Positions 21,829 to 34,440 are shown, counted from the first letter of the stretch. The stretch is DNA of 64,000 nt from Atopsyche davidsoni (GCA_022113835.1 JAILWY010000027.1:1118501-1182500), one strand, 5' to 3'. Made by a program: numbers and translations. The notes: generated by a model from the letters alone, not told the origin.

Positions 21829-22456
21829 TAGAGTGTCCAAATAGAGTATCGAGTATTTATTAGTTCAGTAAAACAAAAACTACTACTAATCAAGTATTTT
21901 TTTAATTTTTGATTATAAGAATACAAAATGGAAAATTATTTCAAAAAGATGATGTTATCCAAATGGTGACCGTTACGCTGCTGGCACTCTTCTAATCTGG
22001 AACAAAGATTGAAAGTTGTTGAATCGCCGCAGCATTTCGTTCGCAAAATTCAAGTGATTTGTGTAGTCCGTATCCTTCAATTCTTGCATCAATTGAATTT
22101 TATACGCTCTTTAATGCAAATATTTCTTTAAAATCGAAAGCAAAGACGATTTTTTAATGTTCAACGAGGGCGAGTTTTGAATTTTTAGCGTCGCACCTGT
22201 ATTTTCGAACATTTTCTAATGCTATCGTCATTTGGTGCATTGCGTGTACGATACAAACGTTGAGCAGTCACTATTGAATCACCGTTACGATAATACGCTC
22301 GTACGCAAAAAGTGCGATGTTTCTCCGGGTATTGCTCCATAGCGACTAAAACTGTACAAAATGGTAGACTCCACGATTCCCCCCCCGCGCCCTTCAGCCG
22401 CTTTAAATCAACTTCAACGCTAAAACAAATACCCGATGCACTTTTTGGACACCCTG
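21829..22456 (-). mobile_element. Tc1/mariner-type element, second copy, rearranged
   Basis: Same family as 4083-4635, reversed. The left edge TAGAGTGTCCAAATAGAGT and the right edge (ACAAATACCCGATGCAC then TTTTTGGACACCCTG) are the terminal repeats. Near the right edge an ATG at 22340 (minus strand) opens MEQYPEKHRTFCVRAYYRNG and RTRNAPNDDSIRK, the N-terminal helix-turn-helix region of this transposase group, ending in stops. The left 190 bp are the 3' end of the element; the catalytic middle is missing. Confidence 0.82.
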
Positions 22457-22656
22457 TTAGCGTGTTATCAGCAATATTCGTTTCAGATTAGAAGCGTGGC
22501 AGCAGCGTAACGGTCACTATTTGGATAACATTATCTTTTCGAAATAATTTTCCATTTTGTATTCTTATAATGAACAATAAAAAAATACTAGATTACTAGT
22601 AGTTTTTGTTTTACTGAACTAACAAATACCCGGTACTCTGTTTGGACACACCGTAT
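22457..22656 (+). mobile_element. 3' fragment of the same Tc1/mariner family, inverted
   Basis: Starts TAGCGTGTTATCAGC directly after the previous terminal repeat and continues through the coding tail (CAGCAGCGTAACGGTC) and AAAATACTAGATTACTAG to a terminal repeat ending in TTTGGACACACCGTA. It is a mirror image of 21829-22020, so the whole 828-bp block has about 200-bp inverted arms. Confidence 0.8.
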
Positions 22657-23040
22657 TTTAAATTTAAAGATTTTCCGAAATGTCTTAACATAAAACGAAG
22701 TCTAAGTCACTATAGATGAATTATTAAAGCGATTCCTCAAAACGTGTGATCGTGAATAAAAACATTTGAATGAATGTGCTACGATATGTCAACATAATGA
22801 CGTCACGGTTTCTCAGAATAATTGTTGGCGACTATCGGTGAATACACAATGAGCTGAATATATTTTTTTAAACCAATCACCTTTACATACAAACTTGTTT
22901 TCACTTTTTGTGTATGTAAAAAAATATTTACTAATTATTAATTATATCTTGCTTTTATAAATTTAAACCGTTAAATATGAATCAATTTATAAATATGTAT
23001 CTAAATCTCAGACCCGAATACATAATTTAATATTTTCATA
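22657..23040. other. Intergenic, no gene seen
   Basis: AT-rich; a single TGACGTCA palindrome (about 22799) is a CRE-type site in isolation. Confidence 0.5.
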
Positions 23041-23177
23041 AACTAATATGATTAGGCACATTAGTTCACACATAGAAGATGATTAAAGAAATTCTCAGAA
23101 AAATATCATCGTGATTTGTGTTAGATTTGAACCCACATCTCGTGGCCGGTGTACTGACCCTTGTACTAACGAATCAT
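23041..23177 (-). repeat. tRNA-Thr-derived SINE, copy 2
   Basis: Shares head and body with 2879-3024: CATCGTGATTTGTG, TTTGAACCCACATC, GTGGCCGGTGTACTGACCC, TTGTACTAACGAATCA, and on the other side ATTAGGCACATTAGTTCA. About 14 bases of the anticodon region present in copy 1 are deleted here. It is in the same orientation as copy 1. Confidence 0.75.
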
Positions 23178-23656
23178 ATCAGAAATATCATAATATAATA
23201 AACCCGTAATGGGTAGTAAATACGCATCTGATTGACGTTCAATCCAAAAAATAGACATACATTTTCATAAACATCAAAGGCAAAATAAAATATTTACAAT
23301 CCTTCATTTTTTACTTTAATAATTTATTTAAAAAATGTCCCACCAAGTGGCCGGATTCAAACACATGTGTAGGTAGTCGTCCTCTGACACCCCTCGGGAG
23401 GGGGTTGCTCTCCTCCCGGCTACCTCATCCCTTGGATCTGTTTTTATTTAATATTAGCCTTTCGAATCCCGGCCATTACTGGTGACTCGGGAGCTATTAA
23501 AAAGCTACCAACATTTTTAAGACTAGTTATTTTATAAATTTAATTTTAAATTTACATTTGATACAAAATATATTATGACAAAAACATGATTTTTAAAATT
23601 GAATAACTTGTTATTTTTTAAAAAATTTCTGTTTTATTATTATATTCGTGTTTATA
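23178..23656. other. Spacer with GC-rich hairpin-forming block
   Basis: 23385-23430 contains CCTCGGGAGGGGG and CTCCTCCCGG, able to pair. On the minus strand GTGTTTGAATCCGGCCAC (near 23345-23362) resembles a B box, so a further SINE may be present, but I could not define ends. Confidence 0.35.
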
Positions 23657-23722
23657 ATTTGGCTGGACTTTCGACTTCCAGCCGCAGGCGCAAATTCTGC
23701 TCCAATACCTCTCTTTATTTGT
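23657..23722 (-). mobile_element. Short LINE fragment
   Basis: On the minus strand AAAGAGAGGTATTGGAGCAG and then TTTGCGCCTGCGGCTGGAAG match the KRGIGRR...QNSCQWLEIGSAA region of the LINE tail at 47868-48150, with a deletion between them. Much degraded. Confidence 0.45.
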
Positions 23723-24540
23723 ATTAAATATAAATATATAATACAACACAACAATGTCATGATAATAAATACAATGTTATGAGGGTTAATAAGTAGGGGC
23801 TAGCATAAACTGTGACAATATTTCATAAATGTTTATAATAACTCAGATTTAAATTCATCCTTTTCCCGATCCGTATGAACCTTGAGTTTATTTAATAAAT
23901 CTTCACGATGTGACTACAAAATAAATATTTTGAAAGGTTTCCCTAGAATACAGCTAATTTATACTTAAGGTTTCTTGCAAAAAAAATCCCTATATTGGTC
24001 AGTATTGGTTACTACTCACATCTGTATATAATACCACACTATGCCAAACAGACATACTTCAATCATTATTAATTTACATATGTGCAAACTTGTTATTTTT
24101 AATAAATTTAAAACGTGTTATTTTTAATAAATTTAAACTAATTCATTAAAATATAAAATATTGAGTAAAGCGACGATTATTTGAAAAAACGTTTTACTCT
24201 GGATTGTTAGATGAGTGGTTAACCAATAGACTTTTGACTGAGAGATCTCCATCCTAGGCTAGGGTTTTAAGCTCGCTTACTAAATCAAGTTGAACCGAAT
24301 ACCATTTTTATTTGATACAAATGTTGTTAAATATATTGATTACGAAATGTATTTCTTACGAACCGGAAAAAATAGTATTCTAGTCACTTAAAAATAGAAG
24401 CAAAACTTTTCATTTTTCATTTTTAATGAATAGTACGATCTTACCGCACGCCACTACGATTTATCGGTTAAAAACAACATAACATAATTTTTTTTTTTTT
24501 TTTTTTATGTAGTAATTTAATTTGATACAGTATATCTGCC
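23723..24540. other. Intergenic with a possible tRNA-like relic
   Basis: AT-rich. At 24205-24280 GATGAGTGGTTAACC, GACTTTTGACT and GGCTAGGGTTTTAAGC appear in the order of A box, anticodon loop and a poor B box, so a plus-strand tRNA-like relic is possible but weak. A T run of about 20 lies near 24490. Confidence 0.4.
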
Positions 24541-24790
24541 ATACACGAAGCAAACTCGATATCTAGAGGTGGGTTACCTCCGCAGCCCACTGTTTTGTAT
24601 GTAGAGGCGATCCCCTTTAACAGACGCTTCTGGCTCGCTCCAATAAATTATGCAGGGAGATTTCGCTCGTATAAAAAAGCTTTCAGTCGATCGCTCGCAA
24701 ATTTGTACCGGGCAAATTGCTTTGTACCTGTGACTAGGATGGACTTTGCCCGTCCTGAAAACACTTAAAAATATTAGCCTAAAATATATT
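24540..24790. promoter_or_regulatory. GC-richer unique block
   Basis: Contains GAGGTGGGTTACCTCCGC (an inverted GAGGT/ACCTC pair), CAGTCGATCGCTCGC and TGCCCGTCCTG. An 82-codon minus frame (24574-24822) has no family match. Confidence 0.22.
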
Positions 24791-26085
24791 TGCAGAGCCA
24801 TTATAAATATTTTAATAATCATAATATTTTACAGTAAAAACCTTTAAACTCTTCATGCATGTATTATAGATAGGAATCGAAATAACCTATTAACGACTTT
24901 TACAACTGTATCTGAAATGGATCAAAGATTTATTAATTAAAAACGTATGACTTTTTTGCCTTAACATAACATTGATCATCGATTTAAATACAAATGTTTA
25001 ATACACTTACTTTTAACATACTCATATTTATATTCAGCCCCGCATAAAATATAATCAAATTTGGCGAATCTTTCAGATCCGAAATAAAAATATTTGTCCG
25101 ACTTACCTTACTTGATAAGCCACAGCCCTCACCCCGCTCCTGCGGGTAGAAAATGTAATATTTATAAGGGACGGAACCTCCCTCAGACCCTTAATGCACA
25201 ACAAATGATTCCCATCAAAAATGTCGCAGCCTTAATATGTAGACGTCGTGTGTGAGGGGGAAATAGAAAAACATTATATATTTTTCTGAAATATCTTTAT
25301 GAAAATACAAAAGAGTCGTCAAAAAAACATTCTCAAATTGCATATAATTGTTTTTAACATTCATTTTTATTATTTAAAAAAAATTGTTTCAAAGCTTTAA
25401 AAGTCATTGTGCTGATACATATTCGATTCTTGGGTATATTAATTTTTTTTCCTTTCCAGTGTTTTGGTTTGAAGTAATGAATTTTATATAATTAGCCCTC
25501 AATGAGAAAACGAAACATTAAAACACTAGAAAACTAAAAACATGGCATAGTACCCAAGATATGATAATAATTAAGTGTTAATATTTAAATTGTGTATATA
25601 TATTTAGAAATATTTAATAATTGCTGTCTAGACAATTTACAAGTATAATGTCAATATTGCTCTCAATTTATCATACATTGAAGTCAATACTAATATCAGA
25701 TATGAACTGATATCTAATAATGGTAAGTAATTGAAAGGGGTTGGTTAGGTATAATGCCATTGAAGCAAATAATTAATAATGTTCAATGTAGAAAATGAAT
25801 ACGTTCGTATTGACAGCGCGTCTGGGTTTTCAGAAATATATATCCTTCCTAGTCCTTTGCCTCGGGGTCTATCAAATTACCTGACAAATATAATTTATAT
25901 GTAACATATATTTTTGATATACAATAACTAATTTTTTTTAAATAATTATTAAGTCTATTTAGATCATTTGCACAAGCAACGGTTTATCGTCGTTTCAAAG
26001 CAAATCGATAACCTTCAAAGTCGCAACATGACTTACTCGTATATTTGTTTTCGGCGAAATTTTTACTAAACACGCCCGTTTTAAA
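24791..26085. other. Intergenic, no gene seen
   Basis: AT-rich, with a small GC-rich patch at 25120-25260. Confidence 0.6.
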
Positions 26086-26260
26086 AGTTTTATATGCCTA
26101 TTATCATTTTCGCCAGGGCTTTGTTCCAGATATGCCATCGTACCCACGTGTTCTTATAGTGAAACAAACTACCCTGTCGCATATGGAATCGCCGCTGAAC
26201 AAATAGGGGTCGGACGGGCTGAGGGCGGCTTAGCGCTTTATATTTTATTCACGCTTTTTG
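26086..26260. promoter_or_regulatory. GC-richer unique block
   Basis: Contains CGTACCCACGTGTTC (E-box CACGTG), CGCATATGGAATCGCCGC and GGGCGGCTTAGCGC. No coding signal. Confidence 0.22.
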
Positions 26261-27340
26261 AAATACAAGTTGAGGGATGAATTTGGGTCAAACGATCATT
26301 AGGTTATTTATTTTTTATTGTAAGATAATGGCTTTTTTTTGTCAAGAGTTTTATTCACTTGTGTAATATAAGTATGCTTAACATCTTACTATTTAAAAAT
26401 CGGGAACAATAAGTTGAAGAAATAATTAAAAAATCCTACCATTTTTCTAGCTAGGCTGTTTTTAGTTAATTAGGATTCCTGTTAGAATTTATTCCAAAAA
26501 AATAAATATGCATAGCCAAATAGCTTGTGGATTATAAATATTATTTTTTGTGACCGCTTTCGCCGTTCAAAACTTTTTTCAGGCCCTAGGAAAAGATGGT
26601 CTTTAAAGTCGAAAGCACTCATTTAAAATTGCAATATTCTAGCCACGTGGCTAAATGTGGATTACTACAAATTAGTACGGTTCTTCATGAGAAATTAACA
26701 ATAATTTATACAGTTTGTTAAAAAATGGTTCCTTAAGGCTCGATAGATTCAAGACTTATTTCTATAATTTTAACAGATATAAAAAAATATAATTTTTTAG
26801 AGAAAATCCTCAAAACAAATTCGGTGATCTGTTAAGCTCGTGTTTCTTTACTTTGTACAAAAAGGATTTATTTTTAATGTATAATTTTATAACCTTTCAA
26901 GTTTTTATTGAAATTATAGTATTTAAAAATTAAATTTGAAATCTTTCGATAAGAAAGTTAATCAATTGAATACCTTTGTGTAAATATTTCTTTAATTAAA
27001 TTATAGTTTGAAGCATAAAAAATATTAATCAAATTCGAAATTGAAATTTATGTACTCAAGCAAGAAGGTTTATTGAACGTTAATGTAATTCAAATTTAAT
27101 TCTAGCGTTTCTAAGAAGGATTTCTAGTTTGAATTTGAATTCAAAGTTGTTTATCCAAAAACTTGTGCCATAATCTCATTTATTGTAGACTTGGTTCAGT
27201 AAACAGAGAGCGAATAAACACTAAAAACGCAAAGAAAATAATACACTATAAAGCAAGACTACACGAATAACGCCAAAGTCAAAATTCAGCTAAATCTAAT
27301 GTTAAAACAACCAAAGTTTAATTTGACGCAAAAACTTACA
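26261..27340. other. Intergenic with a trace of family B
   Basis: AT-rich. TTTTGTGACCGCTTTCGCC at 26549-26567 is a degraded family B core without arms. No gene. Confidence 0.5.
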
Positions 27341-27690
27341 CCCACAGGTCCCCCCACACCCGCCAATCACCTTCGCCGTGTTCAACGGCTGCGAAAGTTT
27401 GCATTAGTAAATTTTAATAATTTAATGTTTACACGTTGGTAGGCCTGCTTCTGGAAGTTTGTCGCTCAAGTTCTTGGGCTGGTGCGTCGTAATTCCGCGC
27501 TCACGCATACTTGGCGAAAGTTTCCGGGGAAAATTATGAAGATTTTGATCTCGGATAGTAGGCGCTTCCCCCGGCCGTTTCGTGCGAAGGATTTTCAGGA
27601 GAATTTGTTTCAGCCTTCTTCTAGGAAGCTGGCAATTATTGCGGGCTTTGCGAGATAATATCCTTTATACTCCCCCCCCATCCCCCTGGT
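27341..27690. promoter_or_regulatory. GC-richer unique block
   Basis: A 330-bp block with CGCCAATCACCTTCGCCG, GCGTCGTAATTCCGCGC, ACTTGGCGAAAGTTTCCGG and GCAATTATTGCGGGC, interleaved with homeodomain-like TAAT cores. No open frame of note. Candidate enhancer. Confidence 0.28.
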
Positions 27691-27789
27691 TCGTAAGGAA
27701 ACATACAAACAAATGAACCGTGAAATTTCATGTAAAGCCATGATAAAATTATTGCAAAATATTCGTTTTACAGCAATTATCATTTAAAT

Positions 27790-28277
27790 CATAGGCTCCC
27801 AAACTATTTTGTCCCGTTGACCCCTTGTCGAGTTTTTCTGTTTTTCAAAGACCCCTGCCTTGCTAATATTGATTTTTTTAAAAATTCATCAACTTCAAAC
27901 ATATTTTTGACATCTGATATTCAGAGTGCGCCATATTTTATGTTGGTATGTAAACATTTAATATCTTTGACATTTATAAATCGATCGACATAAATAAACA
28001 TTTTTTTAAACAATAATTTAGTACAATTTTTACCATGCTTCACACATAAACAACACGCCGAAATAGTGACGCTGTACATTGAAAATGGTCCTTCAGTTGT
28101 GTTAATTCAACGTGCATATCGTCGAAAATATCGTAGCCAACATGGCCAATAGGATCCACTGTTGTAGACCCCCATTTACAGTTCGTGGACCCCCAAATTA
28201 ATTTTTTGCTGTCATCGACCCCTTGCAGGGCAGAATTGACTACTGGGGGTCGATATTGATCACTTTGGGAACCTATG
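27790..28277. mobile_element. hAT-type MITE with perfect 8-bp target duplication
   Basis: Starts CATAGGCTCCCAAACTATTT and ends CACTTTGGGAACCTATG, flanked by ATTTAAAT at 27782-27789 and 28278-28285. An 8-bp duplication and C-A-[T/G]-[A/G]-G-type ends are the hallmark of hAT. It is 488 bp without transposase. The outer 100 bp on each side match the elements at 45144 and 56563; the middle differs. Confidence 0.92.
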
Positions 28278-28440
28278 ATTTAAATCAAGCAATACACAAC
28301 AAAATAGCTTTGGGCAAGAGATTTGCACACTGAACTTCAGTATTCAATAATAAAAATCGATGTGTGTATTGGAATCCATTGTTGAATGATTTGATTGAAT
28401 GATTCCATTGATATTGAGTTTTATGAAATATTTAGTCTTC

Positions 28441-28475
28441 CAACGTTTCGGTTTCTGTGCTAAAACTATCTTCAA
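28441..28475 (-). repeat. Hammerhead-like relic (family C type)
   Basis: Minus strand: TTGAAGA, U, AGTTTT, loop, AAACC, GAAAC, GTTGG. GTTT/AAAC pair as a stem II between the two core boxes. No flanking stem I was found. Confidence 0.35.
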
Positions 28476-28522
28476 AGATTTCAAGTAGTTTAACACCCAT
28501 GAATCCAAATTACCTATATGGA

Positions 28523-29118
28523 TTAAAGGTCAAGTCCCATACTCGAGTTTTTTTGATCATTTTCTGGTCCGTTTCGCGAAAAATCGACTGAACCAATCAA
28601 AAAAAATTAATTGCAAAAAAATAGATACATCTCTTCTTCCGAACTGAATACTTTTTCATTTCTTGTAAATTTACTTTTAATATGATAAATATGTGTTTTT
28701 CCGATTGAAGTGTAGGAATTTGGAGATTCGTCATGACCCTGTTCTAAAGAGTCCTAAACATTTAAAAGTCTTTTTTTAAATTGGAATTAAAGGATTAAAT
28801 ATAAAGCCTGTGCGATTAATTATTTAAAAAAATTAAAATCTTTAACAAACTTTGGTTTTGAAAAGTCGTCACTTTATCAAATTTTACATCTTCAAGATTT
28901 TATTTTACCCTGAAAATGGACGTTAATTAAATAATAAAAAATAAGAACATAAAATTTATAGTTTTTTCAATACTCCATTAAAAAATCAACTTTCGACACA
29001 TAAAAATAAAGTGACAATTAAATTAATTAAATGACACGATTTCTCCAGGTAAAACGGTCCTTTCTTTGTGGCAGACGGGGGATGGACACCAAGCAAGGTT
29101 AGATAGCAAGACCCTTAA
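28523..29118. mobile_element. TTAA-flanked non-autonomous element, copy 2
   Basis: Starts TTAAAGGTCAAGTCCCATAC and ends GCAAGACCCTTAA. Internal sequence is nearly collinear with copy 1 (TTTGATCATTTTCTGGTCCG, GATTGAAGTGTAGGAATTTG, GCAGACGGGGGATGGACACC) but keeps about 55 bp that copy 1 lacks around 28920-28970. Confidence 0.75.
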
Positions 29119-30845
29119 CACATGAAATGACGAAAAAAGCTAGCTAGAAGACAATACGAGTTTATGCTTTATATTAAAAAAAAAATACTTGAAAATGGTT
29201 TTAATGCAATCTACGATAATTCAAGAGCTCACACGTCACATCCCTTCTGAATAAGCCGTTTCACAGTTGATTTTTCTAAATGACTCTGCTCTCCATAAAA
29301 CACACTGGCTTAACCCTCATCCCGTCCCGGTCACCGTCAACTGAAGGGGCGTACATCGCCCGGTATCGATACTTCAGTTTACGGGGGTTGAAGCTATGGG
29401 GGGTGGCAGGGGGCTACAGTATGACTGACACTTTGACGCAGAATGGTTTAGCATAAAGTGTAGAGATAGTGACGTTCGACCCGTAAATTTTGTGAATGGA
29501 TTATGTAGTAAATTGACAAAGGCCAGCGAAACTCCGTATATTTATATACCCTACCTGTTTAAAATTACCACATATTAAAATTGAAATAAATATTATACAT
29601 CATCTCATCCGCGGTGGTTTTAGTGTAAAATAACAGATACAGCTTTCAGTCGATTCTATAGCATTTTACTTTTCATTTCGGCGCTGTGTTACAAGTCTTA
29701 CATTTAGCGTTTTCTAATTGCAGTATTATGGTAAAAGATTCCCAAGTTTTTATTGACCAATCAAGCGAGCGGTGGGTCCAAATTGAGACATTCCGAAAAT
29801 ATATACGCCGTCCGAAATTCCAATTATCATAAAATAACTATTCTTTGAGCGGGAAATAAGGGTACAAAAACACTTAAGGCTCCAATAAATAACTTTGTCG
29901 TTAATCGCCCATAAACTCGTTTTCTAAGTTTAAAGGAGACAGGAGCCCCGGGGGTGGGTTCTTGTATTAATTAAAAAATCCGCAGCACAGCCTTGTCTGC
30001 CGATATTAGATTCGCTACAAACTGAGCCCTTTTGGATTCATTCCTGAATTCTGCTTGGCTTATAACTACGGTATCTAGCATGCTTTTCACATTTTTATAA
30101 AGTTTTTTTTATTATACAATATAAAATTTACAGAAACGTTTCATTCTCGTTTATATTTTTTTTTCATTTCTTTAGCCCCTGCCTCTTCGAAAAGTGCTGT
30201 AGACTTAAGTGATTTATTTATAAACATATTGTTAAAACATACTTTTGTGGTCCGATTGCCAAATATACTTTAAAAGTAGATCAATTTTTTAGGTACTTAG
30301 TAGATTCACGTTTTGTTTTGTTAAATTTGAATAATATTATTCACGATTTTAGACTTTAGACAACCAACATGAAAACGTTGTTTTATTTGCTAATTTAAAA
30401 TTAATTATAAATACAATATAAATTAAACGCAATACGTTTCAAGTTGTTCTGAGTGCCAATAAATTTAATTTTTATTAGTATTCAATTATTGGGTATTATG
30501 CTTTGCTTTTGATTTTAATATTCCAACATTTCGGTCCGGGTACTCGAGTCATTTTCTATGCTTTGTAGACAGGTCCAGTATTAGGAACAAAACATTGAAT
30601 AGACATAGCATCCAGTGGCATACCTTGAATTTTTTCACCAAAAAGTCCGCCCCAAAAACTTAATCAAAATAGGCAAAATAGATATTTTTATAATAATTTT
30701 TTTTACTGATTGAATCATAAAAATCTTTAGGTATGAATAATAGTATTTTACTAGAAATGTTGCCCATCACACAATGACGTATTCGATGAACGATGCAATA
30801 GTGTTTGAACATATATTTGTTTGATAATTAGACGAATATTTGCTT
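29119..30845. other. Intergenic with one GC-richer block and one hammerhead-like trace
   Basis: 29290-29480 is GC-richer (CATCCCGTCCCGGTCACCG, CATCGCCCGGTATCGATAC). At 30520-30560 the minus strand reads CCGGACCGAAATGTTGG, the second half of a family C core. Otherwise AT-rich and empty. Confidence 0.5.
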
Positions 30846-31121
30846 TCATTTTGTACCATCAGTTGGATGAAGGTACGAAGTTCTGTGATATATTTGGCCT
30901 TGAACTTTGAAGCAGAGTGGCTCTGATTCTGCCTCTGGACCTGGTAATTTAACTCTCATTGATGCAAACGGTATACTGTTATTGTATGATCTTATTTTTA
31001 TTTTGAAATTTCCATTACAAATATTTTCTGGATTTGTCATAATAGGCCTTACTGGTAGATGGAAGTTTTCATCTGATGGTTTTTCTGCTTGAAAATGTAA
31101 AGCATTGCAGAATCGAAGCAT
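30846..31121 (-). pseudogene. Helitron helicase-like protein fragment
   Basis: A 91-residue minus-strand frame with motifs of the N-terminal region of Helitron Rep/helicase proteins: FCNALHFQAEKPSDEN, then FKIKIRSYNNSIPFASM, then CFKVQGQIYHRTSYLHP. In complete proteins these precede the rolling-circle replication initiator domain. Here the frame ends at a TGA right after LHPTDGTK, with no Rep or helicase domain found downstream. I saw no 5'-TC or CTRR hairpin terminus nearby, so this is a fragment of an old rolling-circle transposon. Confidence 0.75.
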
Positions 31122-31510
31122 TTAGAAGGTATTTTTAGTTATTTATGATGTGATTAATAATTTCTGATGCAATTTTGATAAAAAAAAATATTGGTACTTG
31201 TGTTAAATTGACATAAACTGGAAATTTCTAAGAAGCATCAAAATTTGTTTTTTTTTTGTAAAAGATCTAAATTTGAAATTCTCGTAATTCGTAAATATTG
31301 AAACTCGTTAAAGCATATTTTATAGTTTTATTAAATTAGTTTATGAATGAAAATATTATCCTATCGTCTTGAGATTCGGCACATAGCTGTGGAGAAACTT
31401 ACTGAACTTGCATGCAAAAAATCAGCGTTGTATCTTTTAAGATACAACGCTTCTATATAGAGAACTAAAAAGTGAAAAAAATGAAACATACATGCACACA
31501 CACAGTGGAT
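31122..31510. other. Intergenic with a short palindrome
   Basis: AT-rich. AGCGTTGTATCTT and its exact complement (31424-31436 and 31439-31451) form a 13-bp stem with a two-base loop; no U-tract follows in either direction. Confidence 0.55.
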
Positions 31511-31860
31511 ATTATTACTATAGATAGTATTTACACAGTGTTGATTCTAAAGTAAGGGTTCGTACTAGCATGCTAGTAGGGACTCCGAGCATGCCAGCTG
31601 GCTGCAGTGTGAGCTCTCCCCTTACCCGTAATAACCGTGCTGCTCTGTTTTGTGGAAGTGTTTTGGTACGCTTAACGCAGACATAAATTTTCTTAAGTTC
31701 GCCCCCCGGCTTAAATGTATTTCGGGCATGGAAGGGTTGGGCGTCGCCCCCATCCCCCAGAGGTGCGGCGTCCAGGGTGGGACGATGGTGGAAAAATAAA
31801 ATTTGAATTGTATTTTTAAAGGCGGTTTTTTTATACAAGTAAGATTCCACGCTGTTTCAA
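31511..31860. promoter_or_regulatory. GC-richer unique block
   Basis: Contains GACTCCGAGCATGCCAGC, CGCCCCCCGGCTTAAATG and GGTGCGGCGTCCAGGG. It is open on the minus strand for 110 codons (31518-31850) without any recognisable domain; the frame probably reflects base composition. Confidence 0.22.
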
Positions 31861-34440
31861 ACTCACCTTTACGTCTTTAGAAATATGATTTATTTTAAAA
31901 CATGTGTTTTTTCTGCGGAGTGTTTTTGGTATATGAGTAAAAATAACATCCATTCAAAAACACCAAAACATACTTTAAATAAATTTTATAAATTGATTTT
32001 TTATATAAAACATTTCATGCAATTTTAAAGTGCATTTTTTCAAAAATGACCAACAAAACCTATCGGGGTAATGTATAATATTTATTATGAATAAAATAAA
32101 ACACTTGACTCAAATAAGCAATTAAGCATTCTTTTAATTGTTATATAATAATAAATTTAGCTAAAATTATGTGACACGTGAAGCTAAAATAGTAAATTAG
32201 CAAACCAGTCGCAGCATAAAAAAACGATTACAAGTGTGTTATGTTTTTTGCGGTCATCGTTTGATTTGTTATTTACAATAGAATTTAAAAAAAAATAGGA
32301 TAGACAGTTAACGTTAGAAGAAGGCTTTAATTTATACATTAAAAAACGTTTCATTTGCATTTAAACCCACTATTTCACAAGCAAACAAAAAAGGTACAAT
32401 TGGTTACATATAAATATTTTACTTATACCTAGATTATTCCATTACATTAAACTCTTTATTTATAGATAGGGAGTCGATTAACAAATTACAACAGAAAGTT
32501 CGCTGAATCTATTCTTACTCAATCCATTAATAAATCAATAAAAAAACTTTTTCAATTAAAATTGCGATATTTCAATTTACTTTTATTTCATGATTACGAT
32601 TATTTTTACCTTTAAAATACAAAGAGAGCCATAAATAAAATCTTGATATGAATTATTAAAGCTTTATTCACGCAAGTAGATGATTTATTACTTTCCGGAA
32701 AATACAAGCAATCAGTGAGCTTTTTAATTATCCAAACTTACTATCTACTCCCTAGTGCTGAAAAGTACGAATGATTGTGTTTCAGGCGTGTGAATTAATT
32801 AAAAACTGAAATTATTTATAAACGCGGAGACATGCCAGAGAAAGTTGAATGTACTTTGATTTTGTGGTAATATACTATATGTGAATGTATTTTTTATTAC
32901 CAACTAACAGTAGTGGGCTTTTTAATTAAATACAATGAGATCACATATTCTATAAACACACGTATCTATAAGACAAATGACTGAGAAAAGTGGAAGATTG
33001 ATGAATAGAAAAATGTAATAAGATGCATTCGACTGCTTGGGGTTGGATAAGTCTCTATTTTATGGGATGCTCACAAAAACTTGCTTTACTGAGGGCTACT
33101 TTATACAAAACTATCATTTCTTTTTAACTTAAACAACTTTAAAAAATATATATTTCTGCATTTGGGCTCAAATCCATGTCCAAATATTTTTGACATGAAA
33201 ATGTGTTTGTGATTGAACCTTTTTTTAGTTTTCAAAAATGTTCACATAGCAACTTAGTAAATCTGGTAAGGGTTCTGTTTCACAATAAACTATATAAGAA
33301 GTTTTAACTTTTAAAAGTTGGACTCGAACTTTTAAAGTGTTGGTGAAAAAAAAAATATAGCTCAATTATAACTATTTCAGTTTTAAATTCCTAATTCACT
33401 GATCTTCAGATTTAATTAGAATTTAAATATAAGTGTTTTATTCTTATAAAATTAAAATTAAAAAATACTATATTGAAGAATCAGAGAAAATATATAGAAG
33501 CTATTTGATAGTAAGATAATATTTTTAAGGGATGAAACAAAATAAAAAAAAACTGAAAAAATAACTAATCACATAGTTGTTATTTGTTTTTGAAGTGATT
33601 AAGGGGGTTGCTATCGTATTATAATTAACATTTAATTACATTCTGGGAACGAATTAACAAATGGAAATCAGCGGGAAACATGGCTGGGGAGGGGTGGAGT
33701 TCGGGGGTGGAGGCTGAGTGCGCACACCAAATGCCCCCCACATTAATTGGATATGTAAATTTATAATGATGACGCCATTTTATCGAAATTCTGCTGTATT
33801 TGAATTTGCACGGGTTGATAAATATTTAATATGAGAATTGGGTCATTGCTTGCATGCGTGCTTTTTAAATATACAATACATACGGAAATATGAGGAAGGG
33901 GGAATCTTATCTGTGCGTTAAAATATCACCATATTGGTTTATCAGTTATAATATGTTTAAACCCATAAAAAAAACTATTGGGAAAGGAGACGATCTTATC
34001 ACATATAAAAAAATTACCCTCTTAACTGAGCCAAAGAGAAAGACCCTGTTTGACAAATTTATCTTAATTTATGAATACTTTCATTGAGTTATATTTTATT
34101 TTCAGGTAAGCTGAGGTTCTATGTCAACTAGACAAATACAGCCTCTGAATAACTTTTACGCACAGGTAAGTCGGCAACTGAAAGTTTTTCGTTCAATCAC
34201 AAAAATACTTCGCAAAGAAATGCATATACGAATATTTATTTTATTCTTCTTGTTTTTAGATAATGCACTATCTTCATGACTACTTTAAATAAATACTTGG
34301 TTCAATAATTTTATTACATAAATTTAACAATCATTTATACACGTCTGAGAGTCTGTAATTTAGTAACTTGCGCTAAAAAACTTATTCGCCTCAAAAAGTA
34401 TTCTTTTAATTAAATTTTTCACTCCACACTGAAATTGGAC
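31861..34440. other. Intergenic, no gene seen
   Basis: Long AT-rich stretch. A GC-rich patch at 33665-33745 is short. The 65-codon plus-strand frame at 33890-34087 is rich in Lys and has no family match. Confidence 0.6.

Noticed and set aside
31424..31451. Palindrome as a transcription terminator or miRNA precursor
   Set aside because: 13-bp stem with a 2-base loop is too short for a miRNA hairpin, and no T-tract follows; eukaryotic context makes a bacterial-type terminator irrelevant.
31518..31850. 110-codon minus-strand frame
   Set aside because: GC-block artefact; no family motif.
33890..34087. 65-codon plus-strand frame
   Set aside because: Lys/Ile-rich AT-driven frame with no family resemblance or splice context.
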